DNA from: an uncultured Clostridium sp.
GTDB lineage: Bacteria > Bacillota > Clostridia > Lachnospirales > Lachnospiraceae
Assembly (NCBI GenBank): GCA_900540335.1
Contig: UQFC01000054.1
Span: 1 to 17,646, forward strand
DNA: 17,646 nt
Reading direction: 5' to 3'
Shown: piece by piece, positions 1 to 6,603 of the stretch
How positions within the stretch are numbered: position 1 is the stretch's first letter
Layout: each line of letters opens with the position of its first letter
Translations under genes and position numbers: made by a program
Notes under the pieces: generated by a model
Told to the model about the DNA's origin: nothing
Databases searched by the model: none
What the model saw: the letters and a program-made list of their open reading frames with translations, nothing else

Positions 1-25
1 TGTATCATAGAAGGACCTTACTTAG

Positions 26-160
26 GTTATTTTACAGAAAAAGTTTCATAGGCTCCAAAAACGAATCCAGCTTCTTTATGGAAAAGAGTATGGAATAAAC
101 ATCCTATCGCAACCAGGAAAGGGAACTACTGTAATTATTCGAATCCCTGCAAAGGAGTAA
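26..160 (+). pseudogene. C-terminal remnant of a sensor histidine kinase
   Basis: An open frame ending in TAA at 158-160 reads as the very end of a YesM/LytS-like histidine kinase. It contains RIQLLYGKEYG, then QPGKGTTVIIRIP, which is the G2-box and last-strand pattern of the HATPase domain. The gene stops 4 bp before the response regulator start, the usual kinase-regulator order. The same frame carries a TAG at 23-25, and the GIGLxNV motif that should precede RIQLLYG is not readable; the residues there are KKFHRLQKRIQ. None of the three plus frames upstream gives a kinase-like sequence: frame 1 reads EGPYLGYFTEKVS and then stops at 49-51. I infer a frameshifted or truncated kinase gene or a deletion junction. 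Only about 36 kinase-like residues are visible because of the window edge, and a sequencing error is possible. Confidence 0.45.
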
Positions 161-164
161 AACT

Positions 165-1727
165 ATGTATAGAATTATGATTGTAGATGATGAACCCATT
201 GTTCTTGACAGTTTAAAATCATTTTCATGGGAAGACTGTAATTGTCAAGTTGTTTTCTGGGCAGAAAGCGGAACATCCGCACTAGAGCAAATTTCACTTT
301 TTCAGCCTGATATTCTAATTAGTGATATCCGAATGCCTGGCTTAAACGGATTGGAATTATCACAAAAAATAAAAAATATATACCCGGATATTGAAATTAT
401 TCTTCTTACTGGCTATGCAGAATTTGAGTATGCAAAACAAGCTATGTCTATTGGCATCCGACAATATCTTTTAAAACCTTTCCGATTTGAAGATATTACA
501 GCTGCTTTAAAACTTTGCATAAAATCTCTGGAAGAAAAAAATATTATTCAGTCTAGATACCATATCATGCAAGAAAAACTAAAAACCATTTCTCCAATGC
601 TGACAACTCAGATTTATCAAGATCTTTTAGATGGGAAAATGGGCAATTATTCTGAAAAACTAGATATATTAAATATCCAACCATCTACTTATGTAGTTAT
701 ATCCACTCAAAGCGATTCTCCGGGAGGGCCTCTTGATCTCGTGCTTTATGCCCAACTCACAGAACTATTAGATGGGATGGAGCCTGAAATTCATCTAGCC
801 CAGGGAATTGATATTATCAGTTGTATTCTCTGCTTTCAGTCTACACACCCCTATAGTTTTTGCGAACAAGCCTCTCTTCATTTATGTGAAATGCTTCAAA
901 CTGCTGTTATGGAAAAATTAGGACTAAGTATTTCTTTCGGAATCAGCCTTCCAAGTCAAGATCCTTTTATGCTCCATCAGCAAAAAAAACAGTCTGTCCA
1001 AGCATTAAATTTTCGCCAGACTTTGGGGAATTCCTCCTTGATGCTGTTCTCAGATATGCAAAATAACAATGATCATGGTGTATTCAATTTAACAATGTAT
1101 GAAAAAAAAATCCAGAAATGTATTGTTCAGAGTCATGCTGAAGAACTAAAAACGGTCTGCCAGTCCATGCTTAAAGAACTTTTAAAATCCGCCCATGGTG
1201 ATTTTTCTTATATTCGCAAAACTCTAATTAATCTGGTAGTGCTTACCTATCGTTTTGCAGAAACCTATGGCGCTAGCAAAGGAGGAGAGTATGATTCTAT
1301 TGAAAAGTTATTCCAACACGAAAGTATTGAAAAACTTTCCGAAAATGCATTTTCTCTCCTTCTTGCCCTTTTGTCACCAGAGCCTGTATCTTTTGGTAAT
1401 GGCGTTGCTGAAAAAGTTACTGATTATATTGAACAGAATCTCAATCAGAACATTTCACTGGAACTGCTGTCCCAAAATTTAAATTACAGCACAGCTTATC
1501 TATCCCGCCTGATCAAAAAAACAACGGGACAGTCTTTCAGTGAACTGCTTTCTGAGCTTCGCTTAAATAAAGCCTGCCAAATGCTAAAATCTACAGATGA
1601 TAAAGTCAGCGATATTGCTGAAAAAACAGGTTATCATGATGTTAGCTATTTCATCTCCGTTTTTAAGAAAAAAACAGGTGTAACACCAAAAGAATGGCGC
1701 AGTTTAGCTAAATTAGGAGAATTATAA
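165..1727 (+). CDS. YesN-type response regulator with AraC DNA-binding domain
   Basis: This is a two-component response regulator, 520 aa, that would bind DNA when phosphorylated. The receiver domain (residues 1-120) has the acidic pair Asp8-Asp9, the phospho-acceptor Asp54 in SDIRMPG, Thr82 and Lys104 before Pro105, so all key residues are present. A long middle linker of about 290 residues is poorly conserved, as is usual for YesN. The C-terminus (about 415-515) is a double helix-turn-helix AraC domain with SDIAEKTGYHDVSYFISVFKKKTGVTP. AAAGGAG at 151-157 gives a good start at 165. YesN regulators usually pair with a YesM kinase and control carbohydrate uptake. Here the kinase directly upstream looks broken, so this may be an orphan. 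The gene is clearly A/T-richer, with many AAA, ATT and TTA codons, than everything to its right. It converges on the esterase gene with a 15 bp gap and no visible terminator. Confidence 0.93.
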   Translation: MYRIMIVDDEPIVLDSLKSFSWEDCNCQVVFWAESGTSALEQISLFQPDILISDIRMPGLNGLELSQKIKNIYPDIEIILLTGYAEFEYAKQAMSIGIRQYLLKPFRFEDITAALKLCIKSLEEKNIIQSRYHIMQEKLKTISPMLTTQIYQDLLDGKMGNYSEKLDILNIQPSTYVVISTQSDSPGGPLDLVLYAQLTELLDGMEPEIHLAQGIDIISCILCFQSTHPYSFCEQASLHLCEMLQTAVMEKLGLSISFGISLPSQDPFMLHQQKKQSVQALNFRQTLGNSSLMLFSDMQNNNDHGVFNLTMYEKKIQKCIVQSHAEELKTVCQSMLKELLKSAHGDFSYIRKTLINLVVLTYRFAETYGASKGGEYDSIEKLFQHESIEKLSENAFSLLLALLSPEPVSFGNGVAEKVTDYIEQNLNQNISLELLSQNLNYSTAYLSRLIKKTTGQSFSELLSELRLNKACQMLKSTDDKVSDIAEKTGYHDVSYFISVFKKKTGVTPKEWRSLAKLGEL

Positions 1728-1742
1728 ATCAAGAGGTTTCCC

Positions 1743-2369
1743 TCACTCAAATTCTGCCCGCACCATCTCGCAGATTTTTTCGGCTAAAGCCCGGTGAGAA
1801 GCCGCGTCCATGTGAAGCTGATCAGAACCCGGAGACGCAACAGAAGCCGCATCCAGATACAGGCAACCCTGGCGCTCTGCCACAGCCCGAAAACAGGGAG
1901 CCAGGCCGGCAGCCCGTTCCACAGATGCCTGATCAAAATTCTCAAACGGACAATTTTCCAGATCCTCTCCGATTAAAATCGGTGATACCAGAAGAATTTT
2001 CGGAATTTTTCCTCCCCGGTAATCGTAATCCTTAATCATGCGGCAGAGACATTCTGCCCCTTTGGCAACCAGCTCCGGAGACAGATGGAAATTCAGCTTG
2101 CAGTCATTGGTTCCCAGGCTTACAATCACCAGATCCAGAGGCATATGACTCTGAAGAGCAATCGGCAGCGCCATCTTTCCACAGCGGTTCGGCTCAAAGG
2201 GATCGTCGTGAACCGTTGTGCGCCCTCCCATGCCTTCCTCTATCACATAATACTGCTCTCCCAGAAGCTCCTGCAAAACACCGGTCCAGCGGACATTTCT
2301 TTCGTGACGTCCTCCTTCCGGATTGGAACCAAAGGTATTGGAATCTCCAAAACACAAAATAGAAATCAT
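1743..2369 (-). CDS. SGNH/GDSL hydrolase, arylesterase/acyltransferase-like
   Basis: A cytoplasmic serine esterase of the SGNH superfamily, 208 aa, with no signal peptide. Block I is FGDSNTFG with nucleophile Ser10. Block II is EEGMGGRTT with oxyanion Gly around 48. Block III is LGTND with Asn88. Block V is SDQLHMD with Asp183 and His186. The stretch VRWTGVLQELLG...VIEEGMGGRTT...PLDLVIVSLGTND closely resembles, from memory, the Mycobacterium smegmatis arylesterase/acyltransferase MsAcT. This places it in that subgroup rather than among carbohydrate acetylesterases, although sugar de-acetylation is not excluded. GGAGG precedes the ATG. It lies 18 bp downstream of the yedF-like gene and is probably the last gene of the thiamine operon, with no known link to thiamine. 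Its natural substrate cannot be read from the sequence. Confidence 0.88.
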   Translation of the reverse strand: MISILCFGDSNTFGSNPEGGRHERNVRWTGVLQELLGEQYYVIEEGMGGRTTVHDDPFEPNRCGKMALPIALQSHMPLDLVIVSLGTNDCKLNFHLSPELVAKGAECLCRMIKDYDYRGGKIPKILLVSPILIGEDLENCPFENFDQASVERAAGLAPCFRAVAERQGCLYLDAASVASPGSDQLHMDAASHRALAEKICEMVRAEFE

Positions 2370-2387
2370 CTGGCCGTCCTCCTCTTT

Positions 2388-3059
2388 TTATGGCTTCAAA
2401 ATCTTTTCTGCCTTTGCCATCAGCTCCACAATGGTGTACATATTGGTTACTTCGCCCACCTCCAGAAGATCTTTTCTATTATAAAAATCAAGACAGGTTC
2501 CGCAGGAGTAAATCTTTACGCCCTGCTCTTCCATTGCCTTTAAATCCTCCAGAGATTCTGAGCCCTCTGTTGTCAGCATTACGCCTCCATTGTAGAACAG
2601 GATGGTTTCCGGAAGGGTGTCCATCTGGCTGAGGGCATACAAAAAGCCCTTCATCAGAATTTTACCCAGCGCCGGATCTCCTTCACCCATGGTATGTGAT
2701 GCAACGGCTACCAGATAAGATTTTTCCGCCGGACCTTCTCCGATTCCGCAGGAGATTCCATGAAACGGATCTGAAGTGCCGGTCCTGGATTCACCGGAAC
2801 TTCCTTCCAGTCCTCCTTCTGCTTCACGGCCGCCTGCTGCTGTGATTTCCACTACAAAATGCTTTGCCTCCAGCTGTCTGTCCACAGAGCCGCACTGCAT
2901 ATTGGATGCCAGCTTCCGCAGATTCTGAACGGCAATATCATTGTCTACGTGAACCTCAATCACGTCTCCCGGCAGGGCTTTGTCCAAAGCCTTTTTCGCT
3001 TTTACAACCGGGACAGGACACTTGTCCCCCAGGCTGTCCACTACATATTTTTCACTCAT
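2388..3059 (-). CDS. yedF: YedF-like TusA/DsrE fusion protein (putative sulfur/selenium handling)
   Basis: A 223 aa two-domain protein. Residues 1-75 are a TusA/SirA-type sulfur-carrier domain with the signature DKCPVPVVKAKKAL, whose Cys14 would carry a persulfide. A Gly/Ser/Glu-rich linker covers about 76-108. Residues 110-223 are a DsrE-like domain with a second cysteine pair, CGTC at 186-189, and the YNGGV motif. This architecture is annotated as sulfurtransferase-like selenium metabolism protein YedF, a family that tends to occur in selenium-using anaerobes. The biochemical role is not established. Here it sits 27 bp downstream of thiD in the same direction and no sel gene is in view. That placement raises the possibility that it serves sulfur transfer for thiazole formation, but this is inference only. 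GGAGG lies before the ATG. Confidence 0.88.
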   Translation of the reverse strand: MSEKYVVDSLGDKCPVPVVKAKKALDKALPGDVIEVHVDNDIAVQNLRKLASNMQCGSVDRQLEAKHFVVEITAAGGREAEGGLEGSSGESRTGTSDPFHGISCGIGEGPAEKSYLVAVASHTMGEGDPALGKILMKGFLYALSQMDTLPETILFYNGGVMLTTEGSESLEDLKAMEEQGVKIYSCGTCLDFYNRKDLLEVGEVTNMYTIVELMAKAEKILKP

Positions 3060-3086
3060 ATCAAGACCTCCGATTTTTCAATCTAT

Positions 3087-3890
3087 CTATGAGTATACCT
3101 CAGAATCTACCATAAAGCAATGATCCAGAGGCCCATTTCCTTTTCCCAGATCAAGCCCGGACGCCAGCGCTCCTGTCAGATATGTTTTTGCTGCGCGGAC
3201 ACTTTCCTCAACACTTTTTCCCATGGCAAGCCCGCATGCAATCGCGCTGGAAAGGGTACAGCCTGTTCCATGTGTATTCGTGCTGTCAATGCGCTTTTCT
3301 CTGAACCAGATAAGCTTTCCATTCTGATAAAGCACATCATTGGCCTCTGCCACCTGATGACCTCCCTTTACAAGAACAGCGCCGCCGTATTTTTCTCCGA
3401 TTCCTCTGGCAGCCTCCTCCATCTGCTTTTCGTTTTTAATGCTTTTTCCCCAGAGAATCTCTGCCTCCGGAATGTTCGGCGTCATAACAGCCGCCAGAGG
3501 AAGCAGTCTGCCTGCCAGAGCATCCATGGCATCCTCCGCCAGAAGCCGGCTTCCGCTGGTAGACACCATAACCGGATCCAGAACAATATTTTTTGCCTGA
3601 TATTCTTCCAGCTTATCCCCGATTACTCCTATCATTTCCTTCTGGGAAACCATTCCGATTTTGACTGCATCCGGAAAAATATCCTGAAAAACACAGTCCA
3701 TCTGACTGGCTGTAAATGCCGGATCTACATCAAAAATCCCGGCCACACCCATGGTATTCTGCGCTGTCAGCGCTGTAATAACGCTCATTCCGTAAAGTCC
3801 CAGAGCCGTCATGGTTTTTAAATCCGCCTGAATTCCGGCTCCTCCGCTGGAGTCTGAACCGGCGATGGTCAGCACGGTTTTTCTGGTCAT
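3087..3890 (-). CDS. thiD: Bifunctional hydroxymethylpyrimidine / phosphomethylpyrimidine kinase
   Basis: ThiD, 267 aa, a ribokinase-fold enzyme that phosphorylates HMP and HMP-phosphate with ATP to give HMP-PP for thiamine phosphate synthesis in the cytoplasm. Signs are the N-terminal AGSDSSGGAGIQADLKT (10-26), DPVMVSTSG (105-113), VKGGH (174-178) and the anion-hole/catalytic HGTGCTLSSAIA starting at 207. Length and motifs are normal for the family. It has none of the C-terminal ThiE or TenA domains found in some ThiD fusions. A GGAGG lies 7-8 nt before the ATG. It follows thiE by 13 bp, so both are in the riboswitch-controlled operon and would be turned down by high TPP. Confidence 0.95.
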   Translation of the reverse strand: MTRKTVLTIAGSDSSGGAGIQADLKTMTALGLYGMSVITALTAQNTMGVAGIFDVDPAFTASQMDCVFQDIFPDAVKIGMVSQKEMIGVIGDKLEEYQAKNIVLDPVMVSTSGSRLLAEDAMDALAGRLLPLAAVMTPNIPEAEILWGKSIKNEKQMEEAARGIGEKYGGAVLVKGGHQVAEANDVLYQNGKLIWFREKRIDSTNTHGTGCTLSSAIACGLAMGKSVEESVRAAKTYLTGALASGLDLGKGNGPLDHCFMVDSEVYS

Positions 3891-3903
3891 ATCACTTCCT
3901 CCT

Positions 3904-4563
3904 TTATTCCGCTGTCTTCCCCGTATTTTTATCCTCTGCGAGAATTTCCTCTACTGCAATTCTCAGCTCCGCTGTTGCTTTTTTAATATCCTCTGCTCCG
4001 AAAATTCCGGATACAACCGCAGCTCCTGCAATGCCGGTTCCCTTCAGCTGACGGATATTTCCCCTGTGAATTCCTCCGATTGCCACTACAGGAATTGATA
4101 CAGAATCCGTAATCTCCTTCAGCCTTTCCATAGTCATAGGAAGGGCCTCCCGCTTTGTAGAGGAGCCGAAGACGGCGCCGGATCCAAGGTAGTCAGCCCC
4201 GGCCTTCTCCGCCCTTCTGGCCTGCTCCACTGTCTTCGCAGTTACGCCCAGAATCTTCTCCGGTCCCAGAAGACGGCGCACATCCGCTGCATCCATATCA
4301 TCCTGACCAATGTGGACTCCTGCTGCATCACAGTCCAGAGCTACCTTCACATTATCATTAATAATCAGAGGAACCCCGTAGGAATCTGTCAGGGCCTTTA
4401 TCTGCCTTGCCTCCTCTAAAAATGCATTGTCATCCATTTCTTTTTCTCTTAACTGAACCAGAGTTACTCCCGCCTGCAAAGCCTCCTCCAGCTGACAGGC
4501 CAGAGTTTTTTCCCCGGTCCAGGTCCGATCCGTTACTGCATACACCCTCAAATCCAGCTTCAT
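3904..4563 (-). CDS. thiE: Thiamine-phosphate synthase
   Basis: ThiE, 219 aa from this start, joins HMP-PP with hydroxyethylthiazole phosphate to give thiamine phosphate. It is a TIM barrel. Motifs are LVQLREK (35-41), the pyrophosphate/metal site IINDN (67-71), HIGQDD (84-89), GSGAVFGSSTK (127-137), AIGGI (161-165) and VVSGIF (183-188). The frame stays open to an ATG at 4617 that overlaps the thiC stop (TAATG). I chose the ATG at 4563 because it has GGAGA about 6 nt upstream and begins at the conserved MKLDLRVYAVTDR. The extra 18 residues would be atypical. The overlapping ATG might still couple translation to thiC. Regulation is by the TPP riboswitch upstream of thiC. Confidence 0.93.
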   Translation of the reverse strand: MKLDLRVYAVTDRTWTGEKTLACQLEEALQAGVTLVQLREKEMDDNAFLEEARQIKALTDSYGVPLIINDNVKVALDCDAAGVHIGQDDMDAADVRRLLGPEKILGVTAKTVEQARRAEKAGADYLGSGAVFGSSTKREALPMTMERLKEITDSVSIPVVAIGGIHRGNIRQLKGTGIAGAAVVSGIFGAEDIKKATAELRIAVEEILAEDKNTGKTAE

Positions 4564-4616
4564 ATCTTCTCTCCGTCTTTCATTCAGATTTTCCGCTCTT
4601 CCAGGCTGAAAATCCA

Positions 4617-5927
4617 TTATTCATCATAAATATTAACAATCTCTCCGTCCAGAATTCTGTTCATGTTTTTCACTGCACAGAAATTTCCGCACATAGAACA
4701 GGTGTCCTCTTTTTCCGGTTTTGCAGATGCCCGGTAAGCTCTTGCCTTTTCCGGATCAATGGAAAGCCGGAACATTTCCTCCCAGTCCAGCTTCTTCCGC
4801 GCCGTACTCATAGCCTTGTCCCACTCTCTGGCTCCCTTGATTCCCTTGGCAATATCTGCCGCATGGGCTGCAATTTTCGATGCAATGATTCCCTCCTTCA
4901 CATCGTTGACATCAGGAAGGCGAAGATGCTCTGCCGGAGTTACATAGCAGAGGAAGGAAGCGCCTGCTGCCGCTGCAATCGCGCCTCCGATCGCTGCTGT
5001 AATATGATCATATCCGGGCGCAATATCAGTTACCAGAGGTCCCAGTACATAGAAGGGCGCGCCCTTGCAGACAGTCTGCTGAATCTTCATATTGGCAGCA
5101 ATCTGATCCAGAGGCATATGTCCCGGCCCCTCAATCATAACCTGTACATCCTTTTCCCAGGCCCGTCTTGTCAGCTCAGCCAGCGTAATCAGCTCCTCCA
5201 TCTGGGAAATATCGGAGGCATCCTCCAGACATCCCGGACGGCATGCATCTCCCAGACTCAGGGTTACGTCATACTCTCTGCAGATATCGAGAATTCTCTC
5301 ATAGTGCTCGTAGAAAGGATTCTCCTCTCCCGTCATTTCCATCCATGCAAAAATAATAGAACCGCCGCGGGAAACAATGTTGGTCAGACGCTTTGCATCC
5401 TTAAAACGCTTTGCCGTATTCCGGTTGATTCCCACATGGATGGTCATAAAATCCACACCGTCCTGAGCATGCATTTCCACAATCTTAATCCATTCCTCGG
5501 AGGTAATTTCTTTCAGCGGCTTATGATAATAAACCACTGCATCATAAATCGGAACGGTTCCAATCATGGCAGGACACTCTGCTGTCAGCTTTCTGCGGAA
5601 CTTCTGCGTATCACCGAAGGAGCTGAGATCCATAATGGATTCTGCCCCCATATTCACCGCATCCCTTACCTTTTCCAACTCCATATCAATGTCCTTCCAG
5701 TCTCTGGAGGTGCCGAGATTTACGTTGATTTTTGTTTTCAGCATGGAACCGATAGCATTGGGAACAATGCTTGTATGCAGCTTATTGCAGGGAATAATCG
5801 CCTTTCCCTCTGCAATCAGAGCTCTCAGCTCCTCTGGCGCCATCTGCTCTGTTTTCGCTGCTGCTTCCATTTCTTTTGTAATAATTCCCTTTCTTGCAGC
5901 GTCCATCTGTGTTGTGTATTCTCTCAT
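4617..5927 (-). CDS. thiC: Phosphomethylpyrimidine synthase (radical SAM)
   Basis: ThiC, 436 aa, rearranges aminoimidazole ribotide to HMP-phosphate with an Fe-S cluster and SAM, the first step of the pyrimidine branch. Recognisable blocks are VNLGTS (69-74 region), FMTIHVGINR, GSIIFAWM, SLGDACRPG, MIEGPGHMPLDQI and LGPLVTDIAPGYDHITAAIGGA. The C-terminal cluster-binding cysteines are at 410, 413 and 417 in CSMCGNFC, spaced C-x2-C-x3-C rather than the C-x2-C-x4-C I know from the E. coli enzyme. The length fits the shorter, N-domain-less ThiC of anaerobes. The frame extends to an ATG at 5996, but that lies in the U-tract of the terminator. The ATG at 5927 has a perfect AAGGAGG. It is first gene of the thi operon. 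Confidence 0.95.
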   Translation of the reverse strand: MREYTTQMDAARKGIITKEMEAAAKTEQMAPEELRALIAEGKAIIPCNKLHTSIVPNAIGSMLKTKINVNLGTSRDWKDIDMELEKVRDAVNMGAESIMDLSSFGDTQKFRRKLTAECPAMIGTVPIYDAVVYYHKPLKEITSEEWIKIVEMHAQDGVDFMTIHVGINRNTAKRFKDAKRLTNIVSRGGSIIFAWMEMTGEENPFYEHYERILDICREYDVTLSLGDACRPGCLEDASDISQMEELITLAELTRRAWEKDVQVMIEGPGHMPLDQIAANMKIQQTVCKGAPFYVLGPLVTDIAPGYDHITAAIGGAIAAAAGASFLCYVTPAEHLRLPDVNDVKEGIIASKIAAHAADIAKGIKGAREWDKAMSTARKKLDWEEMFRLSIDPEKARAYRASAKPEKEDTCSMCGNFCAVKNMNRILDGEIVNIYDE

Positions 5928-5993
5928 AGATTTCCTCCTTTTTACGCGTCCTGAAAGGGGCTGCATCTTCAGAATAAGCCTTTGAATATAGAA

Positions 5994-6042
5994 CAAAAAA
6001 ACGGCGTTTTCTGTAAGGCCTTTACGCTTACAAAAAACGCCG
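5994..6042 (-). terminator. Intrinsic terminator in the thiC leader (riboswitch expression platform)
   Basis: On the minus strand a 16-bp stem is formed by 6042-6027 and 6017-6002, with one C-A mismatch and a 9-nt loop (6026-6018). It is followed immediately by seven U residues (6001-5995). This is a textbook Rho-independent terminator placed between the TPP aptamer and the thiC ribosome binding site. It is therefore the likely off-switch when TPP is bound. I did not find a clean antiterminator arm that pairs with its 5' half. Confidence 0.85.
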
Positions 6043-6058
6043 CTTTCTCTCTTTTTTC

Positions 6059-6117
6059 AAGCCGGTCAGAATGCATTTTCGCATCCCGAAGCCGGTCTGT
6101 CAACGGTCTGCATTCTG
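6059..6117 (-). repeat. Structured linker between TPP aptamer and terminator, with direct and inverted repeats
   Basis: The segment between the aptamer and the terminator carries a perfect 9-bp inverted repeat, CAGAATGCA (6067-6075, plus strand) with TGCATTCTG (6109-6117). It also has a perfect direct repeat AAGCCGGTC at 6059-6067 and 6089-6097. The small CCG-GCTT-CGG hairpin (minus strand, 6095-6086) lies inside. This is more structure than a simple spacer and may take part in the switch or in transcript stability. Function is inferred. Confidence 0.5.
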
Positions 6118-6129
6118 TATCCAGCATCA

Positions 6130-6216
6130 AATCCCTACGTTGGCATTACCCAAATCAGGTACAATCGGTCGAAGTTCGATTACTTCCTCTCAGCCTGCTC
6201 TTACAAGCTCCCATAT
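6130..6216 (-). promoter_or_regulatory. TPP riboswitch (THI element)
   Basis: Read on the minus strand, the conserved THI-box pieces appear in order: GGGAGC (6212-6207), GGCTGAGAGG around 6195-6186, ACCTGAT (6160-6154), then GGGTAATGCCAACGTAGGGA (6151-6132). These are the CUGAGA pyrimidine-sensing and AUGCC...AGGGA pyrophosphate-sensing elements of the family. It lies about 205 nt upstream of thiC and is followed by an intrinsic terminator. The expected behaviour is TPP-dependent premature termination of thiC-thiE-thiD and probably the two genes behind them. Confidence 0.95.
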
Positions 6217-6222
6217 CTACGC

Positions 6223-6251
6223 ATATTTATTCTTCTAAAGAATAACACCAA
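6223..6251 (-). promoter_or_regulatory. Possible promoter for the thi riboswitch transcript
   Basis: On the minus strand TTGGTG (6251-6246) and TAAATA (6229-6224) are 16 nt apart, which would start transcription a few bases before the TPP aptamer. Matches to consensus are weak. The same stretch contains a perfect AT-rich hairpin, TTATTCTT-TAG-AAGAATAA on the minus strand (6245-6227), without a U-tract, so it could equally be a leftover rha transcript end. No strong terminator separates rhaM from this point. Confidence 0.3.
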
Positions 6252-6275
6252 AAAGGGAATCTGTCCAGTATTTCC

Positions 6276-6590
6276 TTAGTCCAGATGAAATACCGGGCTT
6301 AAATCCACACAGACAGGACTGTTGTCCGGATTGGTTTCCATAATATCAGCCATAAAATCCCACCACTTCCGGTTAATTGCCGTGTCAGCAGAGGCAGCCC
6401 ATCTGGCCTCGTCCTCTACCTCCAGATATCCGTACAGCACATGAGTTTCCCGATCCAGATAAATGGAATAATTGTGTCCGCCGTATTCGTGAATCATATC
6501 CCGCATTTCCGGCCAGAGCTGATTGTGACGCTTCTCATACTCCTCTTCCATACCGGGATAAAGAAACATTTTAAATCCTTTTCTTACCAT
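6276..6590 (-). CDS. rhaM: L-rhamnose mutarotase
   Basis: RhaM, 104 aa, interconverts the alpha and beta anomers of L-rhamnose so that the isomerase receives its preferred form; it works in the cytoplasm as a small ferredoxin-like dimer. The sequence keeps Tyr18, the catalytic His22 in EKRHNQLWPEM, Tyr41 in GGHNYSIYLD, the Trp76-Trp77 pair in RKWWDFM, and the NPDNSPV loop near the C-terminus. Residue numbers coincide with those I recall for the E. coli enzyme, and the length is standard. GAGGTG lies before the ATG. It is 13 bp behind rhaD and is the last gene of the rha operon. Confidence 0.95.
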   Translation of the reverse strand: MVRKGFKMFLYPGMEEEYEKRHNQLWPEMRDMIHEYGGHNYSIYLDRETHVLYGYLEVEDEARWAASADTAINRKWWDFMADIMETNPDNSPVCVDLSPVFHLD

Positions 6591-6603
6591 TTTTCGTCAC
6601 CTC

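Noticed and set aside
1728..1742. Terminator between the response regulator and the esterase gene
   Set aside because: Only a 4-bp GAGG/CCTC stem without a U-tract is present.
4564..4617. N-terminal extension of thiE to the ATG overlapping the thiC stop
   Set aside because: The added 18 residues are charged and not family-like, and the internal ATG has its own ribosome binding site. It remains possible as a coupling start.
4407..5954. Long plus-strand open frame of 515 codons opposite thiE and thiC
   Set aside because: It is antisense to two unmistakable genes, has no recognisable domain, is rich in Cys, His and Leu typical of shadow frames, and crosses the thiC/thiE boundary.
5928..5996. 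Upstream extension of thiC to an ATG at 5996
   Set aside because: That ATG lies in the U-tract of the leader terminator, and the ATG at 5927 has a perfect ribosome binding site.
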